Source: Chloroflexota bacterium (GTDB taxonomy: Bacteria; Chloroflexota; Dehalococcoidia; SHYB01). Taken from it: a stretch of 9,549 bases of DNA. The notes under the pieces were generated by a model that had not been told where the DNA came from, did not search any database, and was given only the letters and a program-made list of their open reading frames with translations. The DNA lies in the NCBI GenBank assembly GCA_016200725.1, contig JACQEE010000076.1:1-9549 (forward strand), in the 5' to 3' direction. The position numbers were made by a program, and so were the translations under genes. This document shows positions 1 through 6,860 of this stretch, piece by piece (the first letter of the stretch is position 1; every line of letters begins with the position of its first letter).

Positions 1-1
1 A

Positions 2-769
2 GTAGTGACTGCGCTCATGGGCGGCACGGTGGCGCAAGCGGGCAAGGGCAATCCGCCCGTCATCCACTTCACCTCCGACCTCGGGGCGGGTGTGACGACG
101 GCCACGGCGATGCTCATGGCCCTCTACCAGCGCGATCGTACGGGCAAGGGCCAGCGCATCGAGTCGCGGATGCTGAGTGCGGCTGCCTATCTGCACTCCG
201 ACGACTTCATCCGCTACGCGGGCATGCCGACGCGTCGCATCGCCGATAAGGGCCAGCACGGCCTCAACGCGCTCTACCGCCTCTACCCGGCATCCGAAGG
301 CTGGGTTTTCCTGGCCGCGCCCCTCGAGAGCGAGTGGGAGGCCTTCTGCAAGGCGACCGGCAAGGCTGAGTGGCTGCGCGACGATCGGTTCCGCACACTC
401 GAGGCGCGAGCCGCCAACGACGAGGCGCTGATCGCCCTGCTTGCGGGACTGTTCAAGACAAAGCCTGCCACCGACTGGGAGCGCCTGCTGACGCCGCTGG
501 ATGTCGCCTGCGTCGTTGCGCACGAGGACTTCGGTGCGATGCTCTTCCAGAACGACAACATGCGCGAGGCTGTCGGTCATCTCACGGGTACGCACCCGAC
601 CTTCGGCGAGTTCACCCAAGCAGGGCCGCTCGTCCGCTTGGCCAGTGTGCCGACCGTGTCGCGGCTGCAATCGTTTACATCGGGACAGAACACAGCGGAC
701 GTACTCCGTTCGTTGGGGTTCCCAACCGAGAACATGCCAATGCCGCGTCAAGAGGCCGTATCGGGATAA
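2..769 (+). CDS. CaiB/BaiF (class III) CoA-transferase, C-terminal part, cut by window start
   Basis: Family III CoA-transferases move CoA between carboxylic acids through an aspartyl-CoA thioester in the cytoplasm. The frame is open to the left edge, so the GTG at 5 is probably internal and the N-terminal part is missing. The conserved block has Asp (codon 77-79) in TSDLGAG, followed 25 residues later by the last residue of RTGKGQ. By my recollection of formyl-CoA transferase the active-site Asp169 has the same spacing to its GKGQ-like motif, so the catalytic Asp looks intact. The C-terminal end (DVLRSLGF) is also family-like. It is the first visible gene of a plus-strand set with a thiolase-like protein, a DUF35 protein and a solute-binding protein, so a role in activating an imported acid is inferred. 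Substrate unknown. It could be the second half of a longer two-domain CoA-transferase. Confidence 0.9.
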   Translation, partial: VVTALMGGTVAQAGKGNPPVIHFTSDLGAGVTTATAMLMALYQRDRTGKGQRIESRMLSAAAYLHSDDFIRYAGMPTRRIADKGQHGLNALYRLYPASEGWVFLAAPLESEWEAFCKATGKAEWLRDDRFRTLEARAANDEALIALLAGLFKTKPATDWERLLTPLDVACVVAHEDFGAMLFQNDNMREAVGHLTGTHPTFGEFTQAGPLVRLASVPTVSRLQSFTSGQNTADVLRSLGFPTENMPMPRQEAVSG

Positions 770-782
770 TCGCCGCTAACGC

Positions 783-801
783 CGTTCGCCTCGGGCGAAC
801 G
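783..801 (+). other. 8-bp perfect stem-loop between CoA-transferase and thiolase-like genes
   Basis: CGTTCGCC (783-790) and GGCGAACG (794-801) are exact reverse complements around a 3-base loop TCG. No T-run follows, so it is a poor intrinsic terminator. It lies 14 bases after the CoA-transferase stop and just before the Shine-Dalgarno of the next gene. An mRNA-stability or processing element is possible. Role is inference. Confidence 0.5.
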
Positions 802-808
802 ATTGGCT

Positions 809-826
809 GGAGGGCCACACAACTTG
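809..826 (+). promoter_or_regulatory. Shine-Dalgarno and TTG start that fix the thiolase-like start
   Basis: GGAGGG at 809-814 is 9 bases before the TTG at 824-826. The earlier in-frame TTG at 803 overlaps no such site, and the Shine-Dalgarno would lie inside its coding sequence. Family alignment also begins close to 824, with the strand leading into AIAGIGET. TTG 824 is therefore preferred. Confidence 0.7.
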
Positions 827-1984
827 CGTCCTGTAGACCTGCGCGACAGGGCGGCCATCGCCGGCATAGGCGAGACGGCTTACGTCCGTAAGGGCAACGA
901 GCCTCTCGAGGCGCTCGTCTTCGAGGCTATCGAGAAGGCGTGCGCCGACGCTGGGGTGTCGCCCAAGGACATCGATGGCGTCGTCCAGGTGAGCGGCAGC
1001 GGCAGCCGCGGTGTCACCGTCGACGACTTCAACCGCAACTACGGCCCGCGCGACATCTCGTATGTCTCATCGGCGCCAGCGGGCGGCGGCGCGTGCATGA
1101 ACATGGCCGCGGGTCTGGCCGCGCAGGCGATCAACGCAGGACTCTGCCGCCGCGTGCTCGTTTGGCACGGCCTCACGTGGGGCTCGCAGAACCAGAACCC
1201 CGGTGACCTGCACGATGCCAGTCCGAACAAGCACGACTTCGAGACGCCGTACGGCTGGTTCGGCCAGCCGGCGCACCTCGCGATGCTCGCGCGGCGCCAC
1301 ATGCACGAGTACGGCACCACCGAGGCGCAGTTCGGCGCGGTCGCTGTCGCGCACCGCAAGCACGCCATCCTCCACGGCAACGCGGTGATGACTAAGCCGA
1401 TCACGCTCGAAGACCATCTGTCGTCGCGCTATATCGCCGAGCCGCTGCACTTGCTCGACTGCTGCGTGATCAACGACGGCGCGGCGGCGTACCTCGTGAC
1501 GAGCGCCGAGGAGGCCAAGACGCTCCGGCAGACGCCTGTCTATGTGATGGGCTTTGGCTACGCCGCTGGTAGGCGCACGCAGTACTGGGCCCAGGACCCG
1601 AACTTCCTGCAGACCTCGGCGGTCGACGCCGCGCCGCGCGCCTACGCGATGGCGGGCATCGGCCAGAAGGACGCTGACTTTTTCCAGACCTACGATGGCT
1701 TTACCTTCATGGTGCTGCAAACCATCGAAGACCATGGCTTCTGCAAAAAGGGCGAGGGCGGGTCATTCGTGGAGAACGGCCGCATCGAGGTAGGCGGCGA
1801 ACTGCCCGTGGACACGAGTGGGGGGATGCTGTCGCAGGCTTATCTCCAGGGCATGAACCACATCTGCGACTCGGTGCGCCAACTGCGCGGTCAGGCGGGG
1901 AAGGCGCAGGTCAAAAATGCCGAGATCGGTGTAATCGGCGGCCAGGGCGGCGCGATGTACTGCACGCTGGTGCTGCGGAAGTGA
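824..1984 (+). CDS. Thiolase-like protein (SCP-x/Ltp2 lipid-transfer type) lacking the nucleophilic Cys
   Basis: 386 residues from TTG 824. The fold is thiolase-like: N-terminal AIAGIGET, a helix rich in Ala after SAPAGGGAC, then YDGFT (Tyr290) and DTSGG with AYLQGMNHI (Tyr340), and a C-terminal glycine loop VIGGQGGAM. Aligning the GGGAC segment with true thiolases by the conserved Ala, Ile and Gly of the following helix puts Gly89 where the acyl-accepting Cys should be; Cys91 lies two residues later. The His of the NPxGG..GHP motif and the second Cys are also not recognisable. Such relatives include Ltp2, which with a DUF35 partner performs retro-aldol cleavage of steroid side-chain CoA esters, using Tyr residues in these regions as I recall. 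The DUF35 gene follows after 4 bases, supporting a complex. An acyltransfer role cannot be excluded. Confidence 0.9.
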   Translation: MRPVDLRDRAAIAGIGETAYVRKGNEPLEALVFEAIEKACADAGVSPKDIDGVVQVSGSGSRGVTVDDFNRNYGPRDISYVSSAPAGGGACMNMAAGLAAQAINAGLCRRVLVWHGLTWGSQNQNPGDLHDASPNKHDFETPYGWFGQPAHLAMLARRHMHEYGTTEAQFGAVAVAHRKHAILHGNAVMTKPITLEDHLSSRYIAEPLHLLDCCVINDGAAAYLVTSAEEAKTLRQTPVYVMGFGYAAGRRTQYWAQDPNFLQTSAVDAAPRAYAMAGIGQKDADFFQTYDGFTFMVLQTIEDHGFCKKGEGGSFVENGRIEVGGELPVDTSGGMLSQAYLQGMNHICDSVRQLRGQAGKAQVKNAEIGVIGGQGGAMYCTLVLRK

Positions 1985-1988
1985 TGCG

Positions 1989-2414
1989 ATGACTACCATC
2001 ACGCGTCCGCTGCCCAACCTTGATCGCGAGGAGACCAAACCCTTCTGGGAGGCGTGCAAGCGCCACGAATTGCAAATACTTGTCTGCAACGCGTGCAAAG
2101 GCTATGTCTGGTACCCGCAGCGTGTCTGCCATCGGTGCAACTCGCACGACCTGGCGTGGCGCAAGATGAGCGGCAAGGGGCGCATCTTCTCCTACGTCGT
2201 GCTGCGGCACCCGTTGCATCCCTGGTTCGCTGATAAATTGCCGCTCGCGGTCGCCCTCGTCGAACTTGCCGATGCGCCGGAGGTGCGGCTGACGAGCACG
2301 GTCCTCGAGTGCAAGCCCGAGGATGTGCGCGTGGGCATGGACGTCGAGGTGGTGTTTCAGAAGATCAACGATGACCTGACGATGCCGTACTTCCGGCCGG
2401 TCCGACGAACGTAA
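1989..2414 (+). CDS. DUF35 protein: rubredoxin-like zinc ribbon plus OB-fold
   Basis: 141 residues. An N-terminal helix (residues 12-28, with KPFWEACKRHEL) leads into a four-Cys zinc ribbon C33-x2-C36-x10-C47-x2-C50, then a beta-rich OB-fold (about 60-135: GKGRIFSYVVLRHP to GMDVEVVFQKIND). This layout and length are typical of DUF35 proteins, which act as obligate partners or acyl-CoA-binding subunits of thiolase-like enzymes, for example ChsH2 with Ltp2 and the archaeal thiolase/HMG-CoA synthase complexes. GGAAG at 1977-1981 is a suitable Shine-Dalgarno, and the ATG lies 4 bases after the upstream stop, so the two are probably translated together. All zinc ligands are present. The partner assignment rests on gene order and family knowledge. 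Confidence 0.93.
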   Translation: MTTITRPLPNLDREETKPFWEACKRHELQILVCNACKGYVWYPQRVCHRCNSHDLAWRKMSGKGRIFSYVVLRHPLHPWFADKLPLAVALVELADAPEVRLTSTVLECKPEDVRVGMDVEVVFQKINDDLTMPYFRPVRRT

Positions 2415-2455
2415 ACACAGGAACAAGCCAAGAGGCTCAAGGACAGGAGGTCCAT

Positions 2456-4201
2456 ATGAAGCACAATCTGAAGAGACTTGCAGCGGTCTTCGGGGCGCTC
2501 GTTGCGCTGGCTATGGTCATCGCCGCGTGCGGCAGCAGCGACAACACGCCAACGCCGACCACGAAGCCAGCGGCAACAACCGCGCCCGCTGCCACCAGCG
2601 CGGCTACCACGGCGACACGAGCGGCCACGGCTGCGCCGACGCCCGCACCGACGGCTACGTCGGCGCCGACCGCGACGCCCGCGCCGAAGCCCAAGCTGGG
2701 CGGCGTGCTCCAGGCCAGGTTGCCCAGCGACACCGTCATCTGGGACACGTACGACGCACGCGGCGGCTTCTCGACGATCTACACGCAGCAGATCCTGAGC
2801 AACCTCATCCGCTTCCAGCGCGACAGCCTCTCGAAGATCGAGGGCGACACGGCGCAGTCGTGGACGGCCAGCGCGGATGGCAAGACGATCACGTTCAACC
2901 TGCGCAAGGACGTAAAGTGGCACGACGGCACGCAGTTCACGTCGAAGGACGTGATCTACAACTTCACACGCGCCAGCGACCCGAAGTACACCTTCAATCG
3001 CGAGCGTCTCGCAATTATTGCTAGCATGGCTACGCCTGACGACTATACCTTCGTCGTCACGCTGAAGCAGGCGAGCAACGCCTTCCTCGCCAACGTCGCC
3101 AGCCCGTTCATGCTCATGTACCCCGCGGCCCAGCCGGACATGACAGCCTGGCAGAAGACGGCCATTGCCACCGGGCCATTCCAGTTGAGCGACTTCAAGG
3201 CGAACACGGCGACCTCGTTCGTCAAGAACAAGAACTACTACCTGAAGGATGCCTCCGGCACAGCGCTACCCTACCTCGACGGTGTGACATACACGATCAT
3301 CGGCGACCCGGCACTCGCGCTCTCTGCCTTCCGTACCGGGCGCACGCAATGCGGCTGCTACAACGACGCCGACTACATGACCGCGGCCTTCGACCAGTTG
3401 AAGAAGGACATCCCGAATGCGAACCTGGTGCTCCGCTTCACCTCGCCGCACCAGTTGCGCTTCAACATGCAGAAGGCGCCGTTCAACAACACCGCCTTCC
3501 GGCAGGCGATCGCCATCGGCCTTGACAAGGACAAGATCGCCGGGGTGTACAACGGCGGGCAGAACTTCCGGCCTGCGCCGCCGCTCGTGTCGCCCGTCAA
3601 CGGTGGCCAGTGGGGCCTGCCACCCGAGGAACTGACCAAGCTACCGGGCTACAACTCTGATCACGCCAAAGACGTCGCCATCGCGCAGCAGAAGTTCAAG
3701 GACGCAGGAATCGACCCGAAGTTGGTGAACTTCGAACTGGCCTTCTCCACGTTCTTCGGCCCGCTCGGCGACCTCATGGCTACCGTGCTCGGCGAACTCG
3801 GGTTGCAGGTCAAGGCGGCGCCGCAAACGACCGCAGACTTCACCTCGAAGCGCCTTAGCGGCTCGTTCGACGTCGCTCACGAGACACCCGGTGTCTCTAT
3901 CGATGATCCGTCGGACCAGTACAACGCCATTCTTATCACCGGTGGCACGACCAACTACGGCAAGTACTCGAATGCGACTGTTGATCAGCTGCTCCGGGAC
4001 CAGGACACGGAACTTGACGTGGCCAAGCGCAAGGCCATGCTCTGGCAGGTGCAGCAGATCGAATTGACCGACTTCCCGAGCGTGATCATTTTCTGGTCGG
4101 CCAACGTGCGCGGCACGCGGCCAGAGGTCAAGGGCTACATCGTCCCGTTGCTCTCCGTGACGAGCGCCCAGCGCCTAGAAGCGGTCTGGATCGATCAGTA
4201 G
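2456..4201 (+). CDS. ABC transporter solute-binding lipoprotein, family 5 (SBP_bac_5, peptide/nickel-type)
   Basis: 581 residues. Residues 1-24 form a lipoprotein signal (KHNLKR, hydrophobic core, lipobox I-A-A-C with Cys25). Residues 26-80 are an Ala/Thr/Pro linker typical of Chloroflexota extracellular lipoproteins. From about 81 the sequence is a family-5 binding protein: GGVLQARLPSD start, DGKTITFNLRKDVKWHDGT near 140-160, and a C-terminal lobe with DQLLRDQDTELD. It should sit outside the membrane and deliver a peptide or other organic solute to an ABC permease, but no permease or ATPase gene is in the window. AGGAGG at 2445-2450 is an excellent Shine-Dalgarno 5 bases before ATG. The gene follows the CoA enzymes by 41 bases and is closed by a strong hairpin. 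Besides Cys25 the only cysteines are Cys299 and Cys301 (TQCGCY), unusual for this family. Confidence 0.95.
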   Translation: MKHNLKRLAAVFGALVALAMVIAACGSSDNTPTPTTKPAATTAPAATSAATTATRAATAAPTPAPTATSAPTATPAPKPKLGGVLQARLPSDTVIWDTYDARGGFSTIYTQQILSNLIRFQRDSLSKIEGDTAQSWTASADGKTITFNLRKDVKWHDGTQFTSKDVIYNFTRASDPKYTFNRERLAIIASMATPDDYTFVVTLKQASNAFLANVASPFMLMYPAAQPDMTAWQKTAIATGPFQLSDFKANTATSFVKNKNYYLKDASGTALPYLDGVTYTIIGDPALALSAFRTGRTQCGCYNDADYMTAAFDQLKKDIPNANLVLRFTSPHQLRFNMQKAPFNNTAFRQAIAIGLDKDKIAGVYNGGQNFRPAPPLVSPVNGGQWGLPPEELTKLPGYNSDHAKDVAIAQQKFKDAGIDPKLVNFELAFSTFFGPLGDLMATVLGELGLQVKAAPQTTADFTSKRLSGSFDVAHETPGVSIDDPSDQYNAILITGGTTNYGKYSNATVDQLLRDQDTELDVAKRKAMLWQVQQIELTDFPSVIIFWSANVRGTRPEVKGYIVPLLSVTSAQRLEAVWIDQ

Positions 4202-4205
4202 GCAA

Positions 4206-4241
4206 GCAGAAGCGCCCCGACGAGCGTCGGGGCGCTTCTGC
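4206..4241 (+). terminator. Strong stem-loop after the solute-binding protein gene, likely intrinsic terminator
   Basis: The arms 4206-4221 and 4226-4241 are perfectly complementary over 16 bp, with the loop GAGC (4222-4225). The stem starts 4 bases after the TAG at 4199-4201. The trailing sequence CCCTTTGCG has only three Ts, so termination may be partial or the hairpin may protect the mRNA 3' end. It marks the end of the CoA-transferase to solute-binding protein unit. Confidence 0.75.
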
Positions 4242-4251
4242 CCTTTGCGCC

Positions 4252-5049
4252 GTGGCTCCTGCTGACCAATCACGACCGAAGACGCTCCGCCTCGGCGGGC
4301 GTCTGATCGCCTACGATTGCCCCGTCGCTCCATCGCGGCGGCAGGGCCTTCCGCTCCTTTTCGTCCACTCGTCCTCATTCGACCGCACTATCTGGCGTCC
4401 TCTGCTGGAGCGCTTCACCGCGGCGCACACGCCGATCGCGATCGACTTGCCCGGACACGGCGACAGCGAAGGGCCAGCCTGCGAACGCATCGAGCACTGC
4501 CGCGACTTCGTGAAAGCGCTCGCCGATGCTCTTGATCTTGAGCGCATCGTGCTCATTGGCCACTCGTTCGGCGGCGCGATCGCTCAGGACTACGCGCTCG
4601 CCTACCCGAGCCAGGTGCGGGCGCTGGCGCTCATCAGCACGTCGCTCAAGTTCGGCACGAAGCCGGAACAGATCGAGCACTGGCGCGGGAATCTCTCTGA
4701 GTTCAAGCGCATCAAAGAGCAAACGGCCGAGGCGTCGGAGGACGCTACGCTGCCGGTGCTTAAAGCGCTTCGCGACTACCGCGCGCGCATACCGCTGGAG
4801 TCGCAACTTGCCGACATGGCGGCGATGTCGCAGTGGAGCAACGAGGCGCGCTTCGCGGAGACTGGCTGCCCCATCGCGCTCATCACCGGCGACCGCGATA
4901 TGCTGCTCGATGCGCATAAGCGGATGCACGGACTCGCGCCGCACGCCACAATGGTCGTCCTGCCGCGCCTCGGCCACCTGATGGTGCTCGAGCAGCCGGG
5001 CGCTATCGCGGACGCCATCGCGCGCTGGCTGGCCACGCTGCCCCGCTGA
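4252..5049 (+). CDS. Alpha/beta hydrolase
   Basis: 265 residues, the usual length for a single-domain alpha/beta hydrolase. The nucleophile elbow is GHSFGG with Ser105; the acid is probably Asp216 in TGDRD and the base His242 in LGHLMVLEQP, so the triad is complete. DLPGHGDSE (65-73) is the strand-helix turn common in the family. The oxyanion HG motif is HSSS (39-42) here. There is no signal peptide, so it is probably cytoplasmic, acting on an ester, thioester, lactone or C-C bond; the substrate is not readable. The GTG start at 4252 lies only 10 bases after the strong hairpin and has no clear Shine-Dalgarno. No better in-frame start exists before the conserved part, so start confidence is moderate. 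It may be expressed by read-through from the upstream catabolic genes. Confidence 0.9.
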   Translation: MAPADQSRPKTLRLGGRLIAYDCPVAPSRRQGLPLLFVHSSSFDRTIWRPLLERFTAAHTPIAIDLPGHGDSEGPACERIEHCRDFVKALADALDLERIVLIGHSFGGAIAQDYALAYPSQVRALALISTSLKFGTKPEQIEHWRGNLSEFKRIKEQTAEASEDATLPVLKALRDYRARIPLESQLADMAAMSQWSNEARFAETGCPIALITGDRDMLLDAHKRMHGLAPHATMVVLPRLGHLMVLEQPGAIADAIARWLATLPR

Positions 5050-5062
5050 TCCGCTCGGCGCT

Positions 5063-5083
5063 TCGCCTCGTATCAAGAGGCGA
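5063..5083 (+). terminator. Weak stem-loop after the hydrolase gene
   Basis: TCGCCTC (5063-5069) pairs with GAGGCGA (5077-5083) around the loop GTATCAA. It lies 13 bases after the hydrolase stop. No T-run follows, so a termination role is only tentative. Confidence 0.35.
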
Positions 5084-5106
5084 TGCTGCTTGCGCTGCGG
5101 CACCTT

Positions 5107-5115
5107 TGCTAGACT
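5107..5115 (+). promoter_or_regulatory. Extended -10 promoter candidate for the 133-residue protein
   Basis: TGCTAGACT at 5107-5115 fits an extended -10 (TGn plus TAGACT, near TATAAT). No good -35 lies 16-18 bases upstream, which extended -10 promoters tolerate. A start near 5122 would give a leader of about 24 bases containing AAGGAGG. The longer string CCTTTGCTA-ACT recurs in front of the SnoaL-like gene on the other strand, differing at one base. Confidence 0.5.
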
Positions 5116-5145
5116 GGCGGCGTCGAAAACCCCAAGGAGGCTGTA

Positions 5146-5547
5146 ATGCTAGGTGAAAAGATCGGCGAGGAGACCGGGCAAACGATCGGACGGCGTGTGC
5201 TCCCAGGAGACGGGATGCCGAGCATGGAGGTGTCCTTCCAGGCGCAGGGCAAGGTGCTGGGCATGGAAAGCAGCGACGTCGGGACCTATGTCGCCACCAT
5301 GGGCCCCGATGGGCTGCTCCGCGGCACGGGCCAGGGAATCCTCATGACCAAAGACGGCGAAGGGGCATCCTGGAAGGGGCATGGGGTGGGCAAGATGACG
5401 AAGAATGGCGGCGTTTCCTGGCGCGGCTCGCTCGTCTATATGACAATGTCGCCAAAGTTGGCCCGGCTCAACAGCATCGTGGGCCTCTTCGAGTACGAGG
5501 TTGACGCGACGGGCAAGACGCTAGGCAAGATCTGGGAGTGGAAGTAG
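5146..5547 (+). CDS. Conserved protein of unknown function, beta-rich, 133 residues
   Basis: I know similar short proteins in many actinobacterial, Chloroflexota and archaeal genomes but no assigned function. The sequence opens MLGEKIGEETG, has alternating beta-type segments with Gly turns (VSFQAQGKVLG, GTYVATMG, GLLRGTGQGILMTKDGE, GHGVGKMTKNGGVSWRG), then SPKLARLN and a closing FEYEVDATGKTLGKIWEWK. This pattern suggests a small beta-barrel, perhaps lipocalin or allene-oxide-cyclase-like. There is no signal peptide, membrane segment or obvious catalytic motif. AAGGAGG (5134-5140) lies 5 bases before ATG, the strongest ribosome site in the area, and the gene probably has its own promoter. Its stop faces the end of the minus-strand sbcD-like gene with 7 bases between. 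The reading frame is well supported; function is open. Confidence 0.88.
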   Translation: MLGEKIGEETGQTIGRRVLPGDGMPSMEVSFQAQGKVLGMESSDVGTYVATMGPDGLLRGTGQGILMTKDGEGASWKGHGVGKMTKNGGVSWRGSLVYMTMSPKLARLNSIVGLFEYEVDATGKTLGKIWEWK

Positions 5548-5554
5548 TTCCCTC

Positions 5555-6859
5555 CTACTCTTCCGCTGCCTCTTCTTCCATGAGGCGCTGCGCGTACGAG
5601 GTCAGTTTCGCGGCGCGGTCGGGCGGTGTGCCTCGCGTCTCGAAATAGGCCTGGAGCAACTCGCTGGGCTGGCGCGTCTCTGTGCCAGCGCCGGCGAGGC
5701 GCACGCGGTTCGGCCGCTCGACATCCTTGGTGACGGAGGCGATCGAGTGCGCGCCGTGCGCGTCGAGCGCCTGGCGAATCTCGCGGTCGTGCAGCGCGGG
5801 CTCTGCTGACGCTGGCAACTTGACGCGCACCCGCACGATGGCATCTTTCACCGGCGCGCGCTCGATCTCACGAATAGCCAGTCCTGTTGGGTCGCTGTCA
5901 CCCTCGGCCACCTTCACGTCGACGGTCACGAATGCCCGCGCGGCCACGGGGTGGAACGTGACCGATCGGACGCGCTCACCCTGTCGCGCGGCTGGGTCGA
6001 GGTCGACTACATAGAAGCCCTTGGCTTCGTGGTCCTCCTCGCCGAAGTCCACGCGCTGGAGGCTGCCGGGGTAGACGGTCCACGGGCGCTGCGCCAACTC
6101 CTGGCGCCGGTGGACGTGCCCCAGCGCGATGTACTCGACGGGCAGCGATGTCAGCGCGCTCTGGTGCACGATGTGGTCGTCGCCAATCATCATCGAGCGC
6201 TCGGTGCCTAATTTGGCGGTGTCGAGCGAGACGTGCGCTGAGAGCACGGCGGGCAGTGACGGGTCGAGTGTCTCGGCCTGGGCCTGCAGCAGTTCGCCGA
6301 TCTTCTGCTCCATCAGGTCGCGCTGCTTGGGATAGGGCAGGTTGCGGACCTCGTCGCGGGCCAGGAAGGCGCTGCGGCGCACCCACGGAAGGGCCAGCAC
6401 CTGCAGAGGCCCGCTCCGCATGGTGACACGATAGACGCGCAGAACTTCGGCGACGGTCACACTGGGCACGCTGAGCGTTTGGAAGATCTCGATGGCGGCC
6501 GCCTTGTACGCGGCGTGCGGCAGGTCGTGGTTGCCCGCGAGCAGGAAGACCGGCACGCCCTTCGCCGCCAGCCGCGCCACGCGCTTGGCGAACTCGCGCT
6601 GGTGCGTCGGCGACGGCTCGCGGCTCTTGTAGGCGTCGCCGCTGAAGAGCACGAGGTCGACCTGGTCGGCGGTAGCGTAAGCGATCAATTCGTCGAAGGC
6701 GCAGAGGAAGTCGACGAGGCGCGTGGAGTGGCCGAGGTAGGCCTCGCGCGGCTCGCCGGGGGCGAACCACTCGGGCAAGGCGGCAAGGTCACGCTCGACC
6801 ACAGGCCGTCCGTAGGCATCGACGCCGATGTGGAGATCGGAGAAGTGGACGATGCGCAC
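5555..6859 (-). CDS. sbcD: SbcD/Mre11-type DNA double-strand-break exonuclease subunit (metallophosphoesterase)
   Basis: 434 residues from GTG 6859. SbcD is the Mn-dependent nuclease subunit that works with the SMC-like ATPase SbcC on DNA ends and hairpins. All phosphoesterase motifs are visible: FSDLHIG (Asp8, His10), FSGD (Asp75), AGNHD (Asn110, His111, Asp112), SAH (His209) and GHVH (His248, His250). The C-terminal third (about 300-400) fits the capping domain. The start choice rests on the family-like opening after GTG (RIVHFSDLHIG), a GAGG 7 bases upstream and the PAP2 stop one base before it, which suggests translational coupling. An ATG at 6890-6892 would add 11 residues, has no Shine-Dalgarno and overlaps PAP2. 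The usual sbcC neighbour is not here: downstream is the convergent hypothetical gene. Function is well supported, partner unknown. Confidence 0.93.
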   Translation of the reverse strand: MRIVHFSDLHIGVDAYGRPVVERDLAALPEWFAPGEPREAYLGHSTRLVDFLCAFDELIAYATADQVDLVLFSGDAYKSREPSPTHQREFAKRVARLAAKGVPVFLLAGNHDLPHAAYKAAAIEIFQTLSVPSVTVAEVLRVYRVTMRSGPLQVLALPWVRRSAFLARDEVRNLPYPKQRDLMEQKIGELLQAQAETLDPSLPAVLSAHVSLDTAKLGTERSMMIGDDHIVHQSALTSLPVEYIALGHVHRRQELAQRPWTVYPGSLQRVDFGEEDHEAKGFYVVDLDPAARQGERVRSVTFHPVAARAFVTVDVKVAEGDSDPTGLAIREIERAPVKDAIVRVRVKLPASAEPALHDREIRQALDAHGAHSIASVTKDVERPNRVRLAGAGTETRQPSELLQAYFETRGTPPDRAAKLTSYAQRLMEEEAAEE

Positions 6860-6860
6860 G

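Noticed and set aside
1067..1735. Minus-strand 222-codon open frame opposite the thiolase-like gene
   Set aside because: Shadow of a clear thiolase-fold gene; no motif seen.
5090..5095. TTGCGC as a -35 box for the 133-residue protein gene
   Set aside because: Spacing to TAGACT is only 14 bases, too short for a normal sigma-70 type promoter.
4375..5103. Minus-strand 242-codon open frame opposite the hydrolase
   Set aside because: Antisense to a hydrolase with a complete catalytic triad; no family likeness.
5976..6770. Minus-strand 264-codon open frame inside the sbcD-like gene
   Set aside because: Different frame from the full set of phosphoesterase motifs; translation is Arg/Pro/Ala-rich with no family likeness.
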